A DNA stretch of 64,000 nucleotides from Solirubrobacterales bacterium (GTDB taxonomy: Bacteria; Actinomycetota; Thermoleophilia; Solirubrobacterales; 70-9), in the NCBI GenBank assembly GCA_016712175.1, contig JADJRQ010000003.1, positions 186,001-250,000 of the forward strand, given 5' to 3'. The notes under the pieces were generated by a model, which had not been told where the DNA came from, made no database searches, and saw nothing but the letters and a program-made list of their open reading frames with translations. Positions 45,136 to 53,762 of this stretch are shown here, in pieces. Every line of letters starts with the position of its first letter. The stretch's first letter is position 1. The position numbers and the translations under genes were made by a program.

Positions 45136-45162
45136 ATTATAGGGGCAGAGCCTAACCTTCAA
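45136..45162 (-). promoter_or_regulatory. Promoter of the FHA-MerR operon, probably leaderless
   Basis: On the minus strand a perfect TATAAT (45141-45136) is preceded by TTGAAG (45162-45157) at a 15-bp spacing; GTTGAA one base upstream gives 16. The ATG at 45128 lies 7 nt after the -10 box, where transcription is expected to start, and no Shine-Dalgarno sequence precedes it. This predicts a leaderless mRNA. Confidence 0.6.
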
Positions 45163-45170
45163 CTATGGCT

Positions 45171-45818
45171 TTACGGTTGGGCCGAATCTGCCGCCTGGTG
45201 GATCTGGTCACGGCCCACGCGTGCGTAGAGCCAGGTGGCCAGAAACGCCATGACCACTCCGATCACCAGCAGGGTGTTCGGGAACCAGCCGGGCCAGATC
45301 ATCGCGAAGAAGAGCGCGGACATCACCGGGAAGACGGCCATCCGCCCCAGCCAGTTGACTTCGATGTCGACTCCGTGTTTGAGGCCCCAGCGGGCCAGCA
45401 TGACGGTGATCAGCTCCCTGATAGCGAGCAGAACGAGCAGCCAGCGGGGCAGAAGTTCGAAGTGCCAGCAGACAACGACTCCGGAAAGGATCGTCAGGCG
45501 GTCGACCACGGGATCGAGCAGCGCGCCGAGCCGGCTGTACTGCCCGGTGACCCGGGCCAGAAGTCCGTCGAGGTAATCGCCCGCGGAAATACACCAGAAG
45601 ATGCCGGCAGCGAGCCAGGAGACACCATCGTCGCTGGAGAATGCCACGTAGAGGAAGACCGGGATCGCGAGCAACCGGATGAGGCCGACCAGGTTCGGCA
45701 GGGTGAACGGGTTCAGTGGCTGGCCACTACGGGTTTCCGTCGGTTCAGGTCCGGTGCGATCGAGACCGAAAAGACGGCGGACCCGGCCCCTTCCGAACGG
45801 TGCGGCGTCGCCACTCAT
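45171..45818 (-). CDS. pgsA: CDP-alcohol phosphatidyltransferase (phosphatidylglycerophosphate synthase type)
   Basis: A 215-residue membrane enzyme that joins CDP-diacylglycerol to an alcohol, most likely glycerol 3-phosphate. The complete CDP-alcohol motif is present in GDYLDGLLARVTGQYSRLGA followed by LLDPVVDR (D-x2-DG-x2-AR-x8-G-x3-D-x3-D). About five membrane helices follow a 35-residue basic N-terminus. CdsA, encoded at 54949-55743, supplies the substrate. Its start overlaps the proS stop by 4 nt. PgsA is the favoured assignment; other CDP-alcohol transferases are possible. Confidence 0.82.
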   Translation of the reverse strand: MSGDAAPFGRGRVRRLFGLDRTGPEPTETRSGQPLNPFTLPNLVGLIRLLAIPVFLYVAFSSDDGVSWLAAGIFWCISAGDYLDGLLARVTGQYSRLGALLDPVVDRLTILSGVVVCWHFELLPRWLLVLLAIRELITVMLARWGLKHGVDIEVNWLGRMAVFPVMSALFFAMIWPGWFPNTLLVIGVVMAFLATWLYARVGRDQIHQAADSAQP

Positions 45819-47506
45819 GCCGAGGCGAGCGACCGTGAAAGCTCGGTGATGGCCTCGGCGGCCCCTTCGACAGCGATCTTGTGCGATTCGCCAGACATGC
45901 GCTCCGAAACCTCGTAGATGCCGTCAGCCAGGCCGCGCCGACCGACCACCACTCTCAAGGGGCAGCCGATGAGTTCGGCGTCGGTCAGTTTCTGACCTGG
46001 ACCCGCATCACGGTCGTCGTAGATGACTTCAAGACCAGCGGCCACCAGCTCTTCGTAGAGCTGATCCGAGTTCTCCCTCTCGGGATCCTTCTCCTTGGCC
46101 AGAGAGACAAGATGGACCTGCCAGGGCGCGAGTGAAGGTGGCCAGCGCAGGCCGTCTTCGTCACCGAGCTGCTCGGCCGCCGCGGCAACGATCCGGGCCG
46201 GACCGATTCCGTAGCTGCCCATGACGACCGGCTTCTCCTTGCCGTCCTCGTCGAGGAACTTCGCTCCGAGCGGTTCGCTGTACCGGGTTCCCAGCTTGAA
46301 GATGTTGGCGACTTCGATTGCCGGTTCGAACGAGATCTCGTGGCCGTCTACGGTGGTGTCGCCGGCGACGATCATTCGCACGTCGGCCTCTTCGAACTGG
46401 AAGTCACGTCCCGCTCGACCCCGCGCAGATGGAAATCGGACTTGTTGGCTCCGGTAATCAGGCCCCCACCGCTCGATCGCGTCGTCCTTGATGATCCGCA
46501 CCGAGGTGCCGACCGGACCGATAAACCCGGGAGGGCCGACTTTCTCGGCAATTTCGTCCTCTTTGGCCGGACGGGAAGCGATGCCGAGGCTGTTGGCCAG
46601 CTTCACGGTGTTGAGCTGATGGTCGCCGCGGACCAGGACGAGGATGAACTCGCCTTGGTCGGTCACCACGGGCACACACTTGACCAGGCTGCCGGGGTCG
46701 ACCCCGGCCTCCCGGCTGACTTCATCGACCGTCCTCAGGCCGGGAGTCGCAAATTCTTCAGGCGCGGAAAGCTCCGGCGGCCGCTCGATCTTCCGCGGTA
46801 CGGCAGACGCAACTTCGACGTTCGCCGCGTAGCCGGGCGCAAGCGCGATCATGTCTTCGCCGGCGGCACAGGGGGCCATGTATTCATGTGCGCCGATGCC
46901 GCCCATCATGCCGACGTCGCTTTCCACCCGGTACCAGCGAAGGCCGGTCCGGTCGAAGATCCGGTCGTAGGCCTCGATGCAGTGGTTGTAACTGACGTCG
47001 AGGCCGTCGAAGTCGCGGTCAAAAGTGTAGGCATCCTTCATCACGAACTCACGGGTTCGGAGGATGCCGGCCCGCGGACGCGGTTCATCCCGCTCCTTGA
47101 CCTGGAACTGGTAGATGGTCTGGGGCAGGTCGCGATAGGAACGGATTTCGCTTGCCATGTGCCCGGTGATGCATTCCTCGTGGGTCATCGCAAGTACCAT
47201 CGGTGAGCCCTTGCGGTCCTCGAGCTTGAACAGTTCGTCGATGTCGTAACGTCCGGTGGCCTTCCAGGGCTCGGCCGGCTGCATGATCGGCATCAGCATC
47301 TCCTGGGCGCCGATGCTGTCCATCTCCTGGCGAATTATCTCCTCGACCTTTCGGTGACTGCGCCAGCCGGCGGGCAGGTAAGTCCAGAGCCCCGCACCCA
47401 TCTGGCGGACCATGCCTGCGCGTACGAGCAGCTTGTGGCTGACCGCTTCGGCATCGGCCGGCGGATCCTTGACTGTAGGCAGAAGAGTTCGGGACATCCG
47501 GGCCAT
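45815..47506 (-). CDS. proS: Prolyl-tRNA synthetase (bacterial type)
   Basis: A 563-residue class II tRNA synthetase. Motif 1 is in HRKVEEIIRQEMDSIGAQEML, motif 2 is FQVKERDEPRPRAGILRTREFVMKD, here with Asp and Pro between the Arg residues, and motif 3 is MGSYGIGPARIVAA. The insertion (YbaK-like editing) domain between motifs 2 and 3 covers about residues 225-380. The C-terminal anticodon domain includes YDDRDAGPGQKLTDAELIG. Length matches the bacterial ProRS type. The ATG overlaps no other gene at its 5' end; the methyltransferase ends 12 nt upstream. Confidence 0.95.
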   Translation of the reverse strand: MARMSRTLLPTVKDPPADAEAVSHKLLVRAGMVRQMGAGLWTYLPAGWRSHRKVEEIIRQEMDSIGAQEMLMPIMQPAEPWKATGRYDIDELFKLEDRKGSPMVLAMTHEECITGHMASEIRSYRDLPQTIYQFQVKERDEPRPRAGILRTREFVMKDAYTFDRDFDGLDVSYNHCIEAYDRIFDRTGLRWYRVESDVGMMGGIGAHEYMAPCAAGEDMIALAPGYAANVEVASAVPRKIERPPELSAPEEFATPGLRTVDEVSREAGVDPGSLVKCVPVVTDQGEFILVLVRGDHQLNTVKLANSLGIASRPAKEDEIAEKVGPPGFIGPVGTSVRIIKDDAIERWGPDYRSQQVRFPSARGRAGRDFQFEEADVRMIVAGDTTVDGHEISFEPAIEVANIFKLGTRYSEPLGAKFLDEDGKEKPVVMGSYGIGPARIVAAAAEQLGDEDGLRWPPSLAPWQVHLVSLAKEKDPERENSDQLYEELVAAGLEVIYDDRDAGPGQKLTDAELIGCPLRVVVGRRGLADGIYEVSERMSGESHKIAVEGAAEAITELSRSLASA

Positions 47507-47518
47507 CGAACCCGTAAC

Positions 47519-48394
47519 TTATCTGTCTTGGATTTCTGCCATCGCCACGCGGTAGAAGTCCGGCGCGCCTTCGGCACCACTGATGCCCGGGTTCTGCCCA
47601 AGCGCTTCTGCGGTCGAGAGGTCCCAGCCCAGCTTGAATCCCCTCGCGGCAAGGAACTCGTTCATTCCCAGGGGATCAAGTCCATACCGAAAGGGCTCCC
47701 CCACTTTCGCGACCTGGGCACTCCAGGGCGGCTCGGCGATTCCTTCCTCGTTCTTCTCGAAAAGGGAGATATCCACGTAGGTTAAAACGATCCGGCTGCC
47801 CGGCGCACCGCTCGAGGCGACCCAGGCAAGCGTCTGGTCCACGGCCTCCGGACTCAGGTAGCTGAGCACGCCCTCCCATAGGTACACGGACTTCAGACCG
47901 GAAACGAAACCGCCAAGCTTCAGCGGCGCTCCGACCCCTTCCTCCAGAAGGTCGAATGGAACGTACTTGACGTTCTGGGGCAGGGTGCCGTCCCGCTTTA
48001 GCAGCCGCTCCTTTTTCCGCTCCTGAGTGGGTGGCTGGTCGAGTTCGAATACCGGCACCGCCCTGGCTGCCGGGAGCCGCATGGCCCGGGTGTCGTATCC
48101 GGCACCGAGAATGGCCAGCTGCTCCGCGCCTCCCTCAATTGCCTCGGTCACCGCATCGTCGATCAGTCTGGTGCGGATGACCACCGCCAGGCAGGATCCG
48201 GGCCAGTTCCGGTCGATGTAGTGACAGATCAGCTTCTGACCGCCCCGGAGACCGGCGACCCTGGCCCCGAAGGCGAGTTTCCCGCTGAGGAAGGAGGCCG
48301 CGTAAGGGTCATCGAAGAGCCGGTCCTCTGGAGAACGGGACGACTCGACAGCGCGGAACATCGCGACGTATTCGGCCGTTCGACTGAGGGCCAC
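47519..48394 (-). CDS. SAM-dependent methyltransferase (leucine carboxyl methyltransferase-like)
   Basis: A 291-residue methyltransferase of the group found in many actinobacterial copies. The N-terminal signature SRTAEYVAMFRAVESSRSPE with RLFDDPYAASFLSG is followed by RTRLIDDAVTEAIEGGAEQL, motif I AILGAGYDTRAMRL and VFELDQPPTQERK. The later block FLWEGVLSYL-type reads VYLWEGVLSYLSPEAVDQTL. The substrate is unknown. It lies 3 nt after ispG on the same strand. Confidence 0.82.
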   Translation of the reverse strand: MALSRTAEYVAMFRAVESSRSPEDRLFDDPYAASFLSGKLAFGARVAGLRGGQKLICHYIDRNWPGSCLAVVIRTRLIDDAVTEAIEGGAEQLAILGAGYDTRAMRLPAARAVPVFELDQPPTQERKKERLLKRDGTLPQNVKYVPFDLLEEGVGAPLKLGGFVSGLKSVYLWEGVLSYLSPEAVDQTLAWVASSGAPGSRIVLTYVDISLFEKNEEGIAEPPWSAQVAKVGEPFRYGLDPLGMNEFLAARGFKLGWDLSTAEALGQNPGISGAEGAPDFYRVAMAEIQDR

Positions 48395-48397
48395 CGT

Positions 48398-49654
48398 TCA
48401 GGCCCGGGTGAAGCGCCTGCCGGCCGTCGGAGAAGCGTCTTCGTCGGGAAGGAGCTTGTCGTTCTCTTCCTTCTGGGAGGCTTCATGCTCCATCGCGGCA
48501 ATCTTCTCCGGGGTCAGGTCACCGGCATTCTCCTCTTCGATCTTCGCGACCCAGGCAGCACCTTCGGCCGATTGCTGCTCGTCGAACTCGACCTTCCCTC
48601 CGCGATCGAGCGACAGGTCGATCTCCTTGAAGAGCGCGTCGACCAGTTCTTCGGTCTTGACCTTCTTGATCGCCTTGCCGCCGGCAAATACGACGCCTTC
48701 GTTCTTGGCGCCGGCGATGCCGAAGTCGGCGTGCTTGGCCTCACCGATGCCGTTGACGGCGCAACCGAGGACCGCGACTTCGATCGCCTCGTCGTAGGAC
48801 TCGAGGCGCTGCTCCACTTCCATCGTGACCGCGTCCATGTCGAACTGGAGGCGTCCGCAGGTCGGGCAGGCGATCAGGACCGGACCACGCTCTCGCAATT
48901 GAAGGGCCTTGAGGATTTCCCAGGCGACCTTCACCTCTTCTTCAGCGTGGAAGGTGGAGAGACTGATTCGGATCGTGTCGCCAATGTCATCGGCGAGCAA
49001 AGCGCCCAGTCCGACGGCTGACTTGAGCGAACCCGACCATTTGGTGCCGGCCTCCGTAATACCCAGGTGAATCGGGTAGGGGATCTTCTCGGAGAGCAGC
49101 CGGTTTGCGGCGATGGTGTTCGGCACGTTGGTCGACTTGATCGAAACCTTGAAGTTGGTGAAGTCGAGGCCTTCCATAAGCTCGACGAACTCGACGCCCG
49201 CGGTGACCAGGGCTTCTACCGAGTTCTCACGTTCAAGTTCATGAAGGTGTTTCGGCAGGGAACCGGAGTTCACTCCGATTCGCATCGGAGTGCCCCGCTT
49301 GTTGGCCAGCTCGGCGACCTCGGCCACCTTGTCCCGGCCACCGATGTTGCCCGGGTTCAACCGGATGCAGTCGGCGCCTGCCTCGATCGCCTTCAGGGCG
49401 AGGGTGTGGTTGAAGTGAATGTCGGCGATTATCGGGATCGGCGACTTCTTGACGATCACCTTGAGCGCCTCGATGTCCTTGTCCCTGGGTACGGCGACAC
49501 GGACGATGTCAGCGCCGGCTTCCGCAACCCGCTCGATCTGTTCCATCGTGGCCGACAGGTTTGCCGTCTCGGTCTTGGTCATCGTCTGGACGGCAACGGG
49601 TGCGCCTCCACCGATCGGCACGCGGCCTACGAATATCTGTCGTTTTGAACTCAC
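48398..49654 (-). CDS. ispG: 4-hydroxy-3-methylbut-2-enyl diphosphate synthase
   Basis: A 418-residue iron-sulfur enzyme of the MEP pathway. The TIM-barrel part has VQTMTKTETANL, ADIHFNHTLALKAIEAGADC and RLNPGNIGG. The 4Fe-4S cluster Cys residues are in IACPTCGRLQFD and LGCAVNGIGEAKHADFGIAG, where Ile replaces the common Pro. A 60-residue Glu-rich tail follows the usual end and is probably disordered. dxr and uppS occur in the same window, so isoprenoid synthesis genes are clustered here. Confidence 0.94.
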   Translation of the reverse strand: MSSKRQIFVGRVPIGGGAPVAVQTMTKTETANLSATMEQIERVAEAGADIVRVAVPRDKDIEALKVIVKKSPIPIIADIHFNHTLALKAIEAGADCIRLNPGNIGGRDKVAEVAELANKRGTPMRIGVNSGSLPKHLHELERENSVEALVTAGVEFVELMEGLDFTNFKVSIKSTNVPNTIAANRLLSEKIPYPIHLGITEAGTKWSGSLKSAVGLGALLADDIGDTIRISLSTFHAEEEVKVAWEILKALQLRERGPVLIACPTCGRLQFDMDAVTMEVEQRLESYDEAIEVAVLGCAVNGIGEAKHADFGIAGAKNEGVVFAGGKAIKKVKTEELVDALFKEIDLSLDRGGKVEFDEQQSAEGAAWVAKIEEENAGDLTPEKIAAMEHEASQKEENDKLLPDEDASPTAGRRFTRA

Positions 49655-49680
49655 TGACTGTTCAGGGTACCGGAGCCGGG

Positions 49681-49743
49681 GTTAAGGACCGGGTCCTGAC
49701 GCCTTGATCCACGCTTCGCGGGGATTAAGGCGGCGAGACCCTA
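49681..49743 (-). repeat. Stop-codon-linked hairpin repeat, copy D3
   Basis: On the minus strand it starts TAGGGTCTCGCCG one base after the TGA of the alpha-helical protein gene. The stem GCCTTAATCCCCGC-GAA-GCGTGGATC is closed by AAGGC, and the element ends TCAGGACCCGGTCCTTAAC. Compared with D2 the closing stem changes from GTCTT/AAGAC to GCCTT/AAGGC, a compensated change. It separates this gene from ispG. Confidence 0.72.
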
Positions 49744-49744
49744 C

Positions 49745-50811
49745 TCACCGGCCGGCCCAGGCCTCCAGAACCCAGCCCAGATCCTCGCTGGAGACGGCCG
49801 GGTCGAGGATCAGACGGCTCGCATCAGGTTCCTGGAGCCGGCCGCGGATGCGTCGGGCCGCGGTTGTGAACCTCCTCTGGACAGCACCAGGCTCGTTGCG
49901 CGGAAGGATGCCACGATCCATGCGGGCCTCCTGCCCGTGAATCAGGCCAAACCCGAGGGCATTGCCGCCGTTGGCCCATTCGAGGCCGAGGTTGCAGGCC
50001 GCTTCGATTTCGATTCCTTCGAGGAGGCTGCCGGCGCGCCGGAGCGATGTCTGAGCATGTGCAACCTGGGTCACCGCCAGCACGGGGTAGTAAGCGGCCG
50101 CCTCCCCCCTCAGCGGATCCACCAGCCCGGCCAGGCGCCGTCGTCCCGCTGAATCCCCAGCAGGGCTTTCGCCAGGCTCACGGCGCGCTCGCCGACCAAT
50201 TCGACATGTCCGGCGCGGAGCAGCTGTGAAAGGGCGTTGAGGGCGTGGAACTGGCTCCCGACAGGTGTGATCATTCCTCGTCGCCGACGGTGCACATCCT
50301 CGAGCAGCCCGGAAGCTTCGATGAACCGCCCCACCAGTTCGGTTGCGGCGTCTTGCAAGAGCTGGGACAAACCTGCCTCGTCGCCAAAACGCACACTGGC
50401 TTCAGTCAGCCCGGAGACGATCCACGACAGTTCGTCGAGGGTCACCAGGTCGAACCGCTTGTGGATACGTCGCAGCATGAGGCCCTGGATCTCCGAAATT
50501 GCGCCGCCGTCACCCCTTGATTCAGACCAGAGGGCGAGCCCGAGGTCACCCGGTGTCACATCGTCGCCACCGAGGTCCCCCAATACCCGGGTCCGCAGCG
50601 ATCCAGTGGAAAAGGGATGTTCGACGTCGCTCTGATCCGCTCGCAACAGGCCAAGCAGGACGACGGCACCGGCCCGGAGAGTCGTCGACGGCGCGCCTTC
50701 GTCCTCGACACCTTCGACCCTGGCGTTGGCCCGGAAGAGACCGCTCGCCACCTGGAGCTCGGGTAGCCGGGTAAGGGCTATCCGCTCGAACTCCCTGGCG
50801 CCAACGGTCAT
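49745..50811 (-). CDS. Alpha-helical protein, possibly alpha/alpha-toroid (frameshifted near 50127)
   Basis: A protein of about 355 residues in two frames. The junction is GIQRDDGAWPG; one missing G explains the break, and the next frame reads LVDPLRGEAAAYYPVLAVTQVAHAQ. The text QRDDGAWPGLVDP with repeated helices (LLDEL-type segments such as ALLGIQ and ALSQLL) recalls the alpha/alpha-toroid repeats of terpene cyclases and related sugar-processing proteins. No catalytic motif is seen, so the function is unknown. It lies 9 nt after the acyl-CoA synthetase gene and is followed by repeat D3. Confidence 0.6.
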
Positions 50812-50820
50812 GGCTTCGGG

Positions 50821-52635
50821 CTACTTCGCGTACAGATCTTCGATTTGCTGCTGGTACTTCTCGGAGATCGGCTTGCGTTTCAGCTTCATCGTCGGGGTCA
50901 ATTCGTCGCCGCCCGGCAGCCACTCGCCAGGGATCACCTTGTACTTCTTGATCTGTTCGACGCGGGCCAGCTTGGCGTTGGCCACGTCGACCGCTTCGCT
51001 CAAAGCCGACAGGACGAGTTCGTTTTCGGCCAGTTCGTCGAGCGAGACTCCTTCGAGACCGTTCTTCGAAGCCCAGACCGGCGCGTAGTCGGGATCGAGC
51101 ACGACCAGGGCGACGTTGTACGGCCGGCCGTCGCCGATCGCAACGCACTGGTTGACCAGCGGCGAAGCGGCCTTGACGTGCGCTTCGATGTTGGCCGGAG
51201 ACATGTTCTTGCCGGCCGCATTGATGATCAGTTCCTTTTTTCGGTCGACTATCGAGACGTAACCGTCTTCGTCGATGATGCCGATGTCACCAGTGTGTAG
51301 CCAACCATCAATAATTGCTTCATTCGTCTTCTCGGGTGCGTTGCGATACTCGGGCATGACGAAGGCGCTGCGACAGATCAGCTCGCCGTCTTCGAGGAGC
51401 CGGACTTCACAGCCTGGAACCGGAGGTCCGACCGTGCCGATCTTGATCGCGTCCGGCGGGTTGATCGTAATCACACCGCAGGTCTCGGACATGCCCCAGA
51501 GCTCTCCGAGCGGGATGCCGATGGCGTGGAAGAACTCGAGCACTTCGACCGGGATCGGGGCGGCGCTGACACTGACCGCGATGAACTCGTCGAGTCCAAG
51601 CGAGTGGCGCAGTCCAGAGAAGAGCTTTTCATCGGCCAGCGCGACGCCGGCGGCGAGTTCTTCGGGCACTTCTTCACCGGCCTGCTCGAGACGAACCTTC
51701 TGAATTCCGGCTGCCACCGCTGCCTGCGCCTGTTGGCGCTGCTCGTCGGGAAGCCCTGCGAAATTGCCTTCGAGACCGGCCTTCAGCTTCTCCCAGATGC
51801 GCGGCACGGCAAAGAACCAGGTCGGCCGGACCTTGGGCAAGAACTCAATGATCCGGCGGGGGTCCGGACAGATGTGAATCTGGTACCCGCGTATGACCGG
51901 CGTGTAGTAGTTGGCACCGCGCTCGGCGATGTGTGCGGCGGGCAGCCAGGAGATGACTTTGGCTTCGGGATCGTCGGGCATCTTGATGACGCCTTCCATC
52001 ACGGAGGCGTTCATCCGCATCAGGTTGCCGTGGGTCAGCGTGACACCCTTAGGCGGTCCGGTCGTGCCGGAGGTGTAGATCAGAGTGAGCGGGTCTTCCA
52101 GGCCGACCTCGGCCGCGATCGGGGCCGGGTCGAAGTCCGGATCCAGTTCGAGAAGCTCGTCGTAGGTCGAAGTTCCGCCATCGCCACCCATGACGACGAT
52201 GTGCTCGGCGTGCGGAAGGTTCTCCCTCGCCTTCAGCAGGTTCGGCAGGAAGTCCGGCTCTACGATGACCACGTTCGCCTCGGAGTCACTGAGCACGTAT
52301 TCGATCTGCTCCGGCGAGGAGGTCTGGTAGATCGAGAACGGGATCGCTCCTAGCGAGACCGCGGCAAGGTCGGTTGGAATGAACTCGGAACGGTTGTTCA
52401 GCAGCATGCTGACCGTGTCGCCCCGCTTGACACCGAGCGCGTTGAGGCCGCCGGCGATCGCCTTGACCCGGGTATCCAGCTCGTTCCAGGTGAGGCTTAC
52501 GCCTTCTTCCTCGGAGATCAGCGCTACGTGGTCGCCACGCTTGGCGACGGAATCCAGAAATGCCTCGTAGAGGTTCTTGGAGGTCGGTTCATAGCCGGGT
52601 CCTCCATCAGCCTCGGTCAGCGACGTGGTGTGCAC
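50821..52635 (-). CDS. Long-chain acyl-CoA synthetase (AMP-forming, FadD15-like)
   Basis: A 604-residue adenylating enzyme that activates fatty acids with ATP and CoA. The P-loop-like motif is TLIYTSGTTGPPKGVTLTHGN, the acyl site region WGMSETCGVITINPP, and the hinge DGWLHTGDIGIIDEDGYVSIVDRKKE, all typical. The C-terminal Lys-bearing motif is TPTMKLKRKPISEKY. Its 5' region is 59 bp from the rseP stop. It may feed membrane lipid genes in this block. Confidence 0.9.
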   Translation of the reverse strand: MHTTSLTEADGGPGYEPTSKNLYEAFLDSVAKRGDHVALISEEEGVSLTWNELDTRVKAIAGGLNALGVKRGDTVSMLLNNRSEFIPTDLAAVSLGAIPFSIYQTSSPEQIEYVLSDSEANVVIVEPDFLPNLLKARENLPHAEHIVVMGGDGGTSTYDELLELDPDFDPAPIAAEVGLEDPLTLIYTSGTTGPPKGVTLTHGNLMRMNASVMEGVIKMPDDPEAKVISWLPAAHIAERGANYYTPVIRGYQIHICPDPRRIIEFLPKVRPTWFFAVPRIWEKLKAGLEGNFAGLPDEQRQQAQAAVAAGIQKVRLEQAGEEVPEELAAGVALADEKLFSGLRHSLGLDEFIAVSVSAAPIPVEVLEFFHAIGIPLGELWGMSETCGVITINPPDAIKIGTVGPPVPGCEVRLLEDGELICRSAFVMPEYRNAPEKTNEAIIDGWLHTGDIGIIDEDGYVSIVDRKKELIINAAGKNMSPANIEAHVKAASPLVNQCVAIGDGRPYNVALVVLDPDYAPVWASKNGLEGVSLDELAENELVLSALSEAVDVANAKLARVEQIKKYKVIPGEWLPGGDELTPTMKLKRKPISEKYQQQIEDLYAK

Positions 52636-52694
52636 TAAAACTCTCCTCTTTGCTCGAAGACGATTGCCACAAATAAAGCGGGTGCTACGGCAAT

Positions 52695-53762
52695 CTAGCG
52701 GACATTGAAGCCTTCGCCGGTCAAGCGTCCGATGTCATTCGAGAGGCCGATCATGAAGAGGCCGATGACGAGAGCAAATCCGATGAATCCCGCCCGCTCC
52801 ATGATCGCGAACGGCACGGGCTTTCCACGCACCTTTTCGACGATGCTCCAGAAGATGTGACCGCCGTCCAGCGGCAGGAAGGGAAAGAGGTTGATCACGC
52901 CGAGTGAGAGGCTGATCAGGGCGATCAGCGTGAAGGCCTGCCGGGCACCGACGTCGATTGCCTGTCTTGTCACTTCGTAGGTGCCAGCCACGCCGGAGAG
53001 CTCTTTGCGCTCGGCCGGCTGGTAAATCCTGGCCAGCGTCGTAACTGTCTTCGAGGTCACGAACCACATGAAGTCCGCCGAAATCTTTGCCGCCTCGGGA
53101 ACGGACGGGTTCACCGGCTGGAGGCCGAAAGCAAAGCCCAGCCGGTTGCGCTCGACTGCGGCGTCATAGATCGGAGTTATCTCTAGGGACTTCTGCCGGC
53201 CATCGCGATCGACGACAACGGTCGCCGGTGTGGTCGCCTCGCAGCCGTCCTTCGGCTTTCCGGCACAGGTATGCGAGTTGATCTGGTCGGCGATCTTTTC
53301 CTGGCTCCCGGTCACTCCGTCGATCGAAACGATCTGGTCGCCCGGCATGAGCTTGCCGACGGCCGGCGTATTCCTGGCAATCTGGTCGACGTTCGAGCTC
53401 GGCTCCTGAATGCCGAATGCAAGGAAGAACAGAATGATGAAGGCAATCGCGATATTGACCGCAGGCCCGGCGCCGATCACGACGATCCGCTTCCAGACCG
53501 GCTGCTTGTAGTACCCGCGGGGTGCCACCTCGGGCGGCAACTCCTCGTCCGGGTTCATACCAGTGATCTTCACGAAACCGCCCAGGGGGATCATGCCGAT
53601 TCCGTATTCGGTCTCCCCCCGCTTGATGCCGAGGAGTTTCGGCGGAAAGAAGAGGTAAAAGCGCTCGACCCGCATCCCGACGGCCTTGGCCGCGACAAAG
53701 TGACCGGCCTCGTGGAGGATGATCAGGACACTGAAAGCGAGGAAGGCAAGGAGAAAGCTCAA
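52695..53762 (-). CDS. rseP: Site-2 protease RseP (RIP metalloprotease)
   Basis: A 355-residue intramembrane zinc protease. The HExxH motif is ILHEAGHFVAAKAVG at about residues 16-30, with a first helix around it. GMIPLGGFVKITGMNPDE follows. A single PDZ domain lies at about residues 130-210 (VGKLMPGDQIVSIDG), and the second metal-site motif is NLFPFLPLDGGHIFW. It cuts anti-sigma factors or signal peptide remnants. The TTG start overlaps the dxr stop by 4 nt (TTGA), so the genes are coupled. Confidence 0.92.
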   Translation of the reverse strand: MSFLLAFLAFSVLIILHEAGHFVAAKAVGMRVERFYLFFPPKLLGIKRGETEYGIGMIPLGGFVKITGMNPDEELPPEVAPRGYYKQPVWKRIVVIGAGPAVNIAIAFIILFFLAFGIQEPSSNVDQIARNTPAVGKLMPGDQIVSIDGVTGSQEKIADQINSHTCAGKPKDGCEATTPATVVVDRDGRQKSLEITPIYDAAVERNRLGFAFGLQPVNPSVPEAAKISADFMWFVTSKTVTTLARIYQPAERKELSGVAGTYEVTRQAIDVGARQAFTLIALISLSLGVINLFPFLPLDGGHIFWSIVEKVRGKPVPFAIMERAGFIGFALVIGLFMIGLSNDIGRLTGEGFNVR

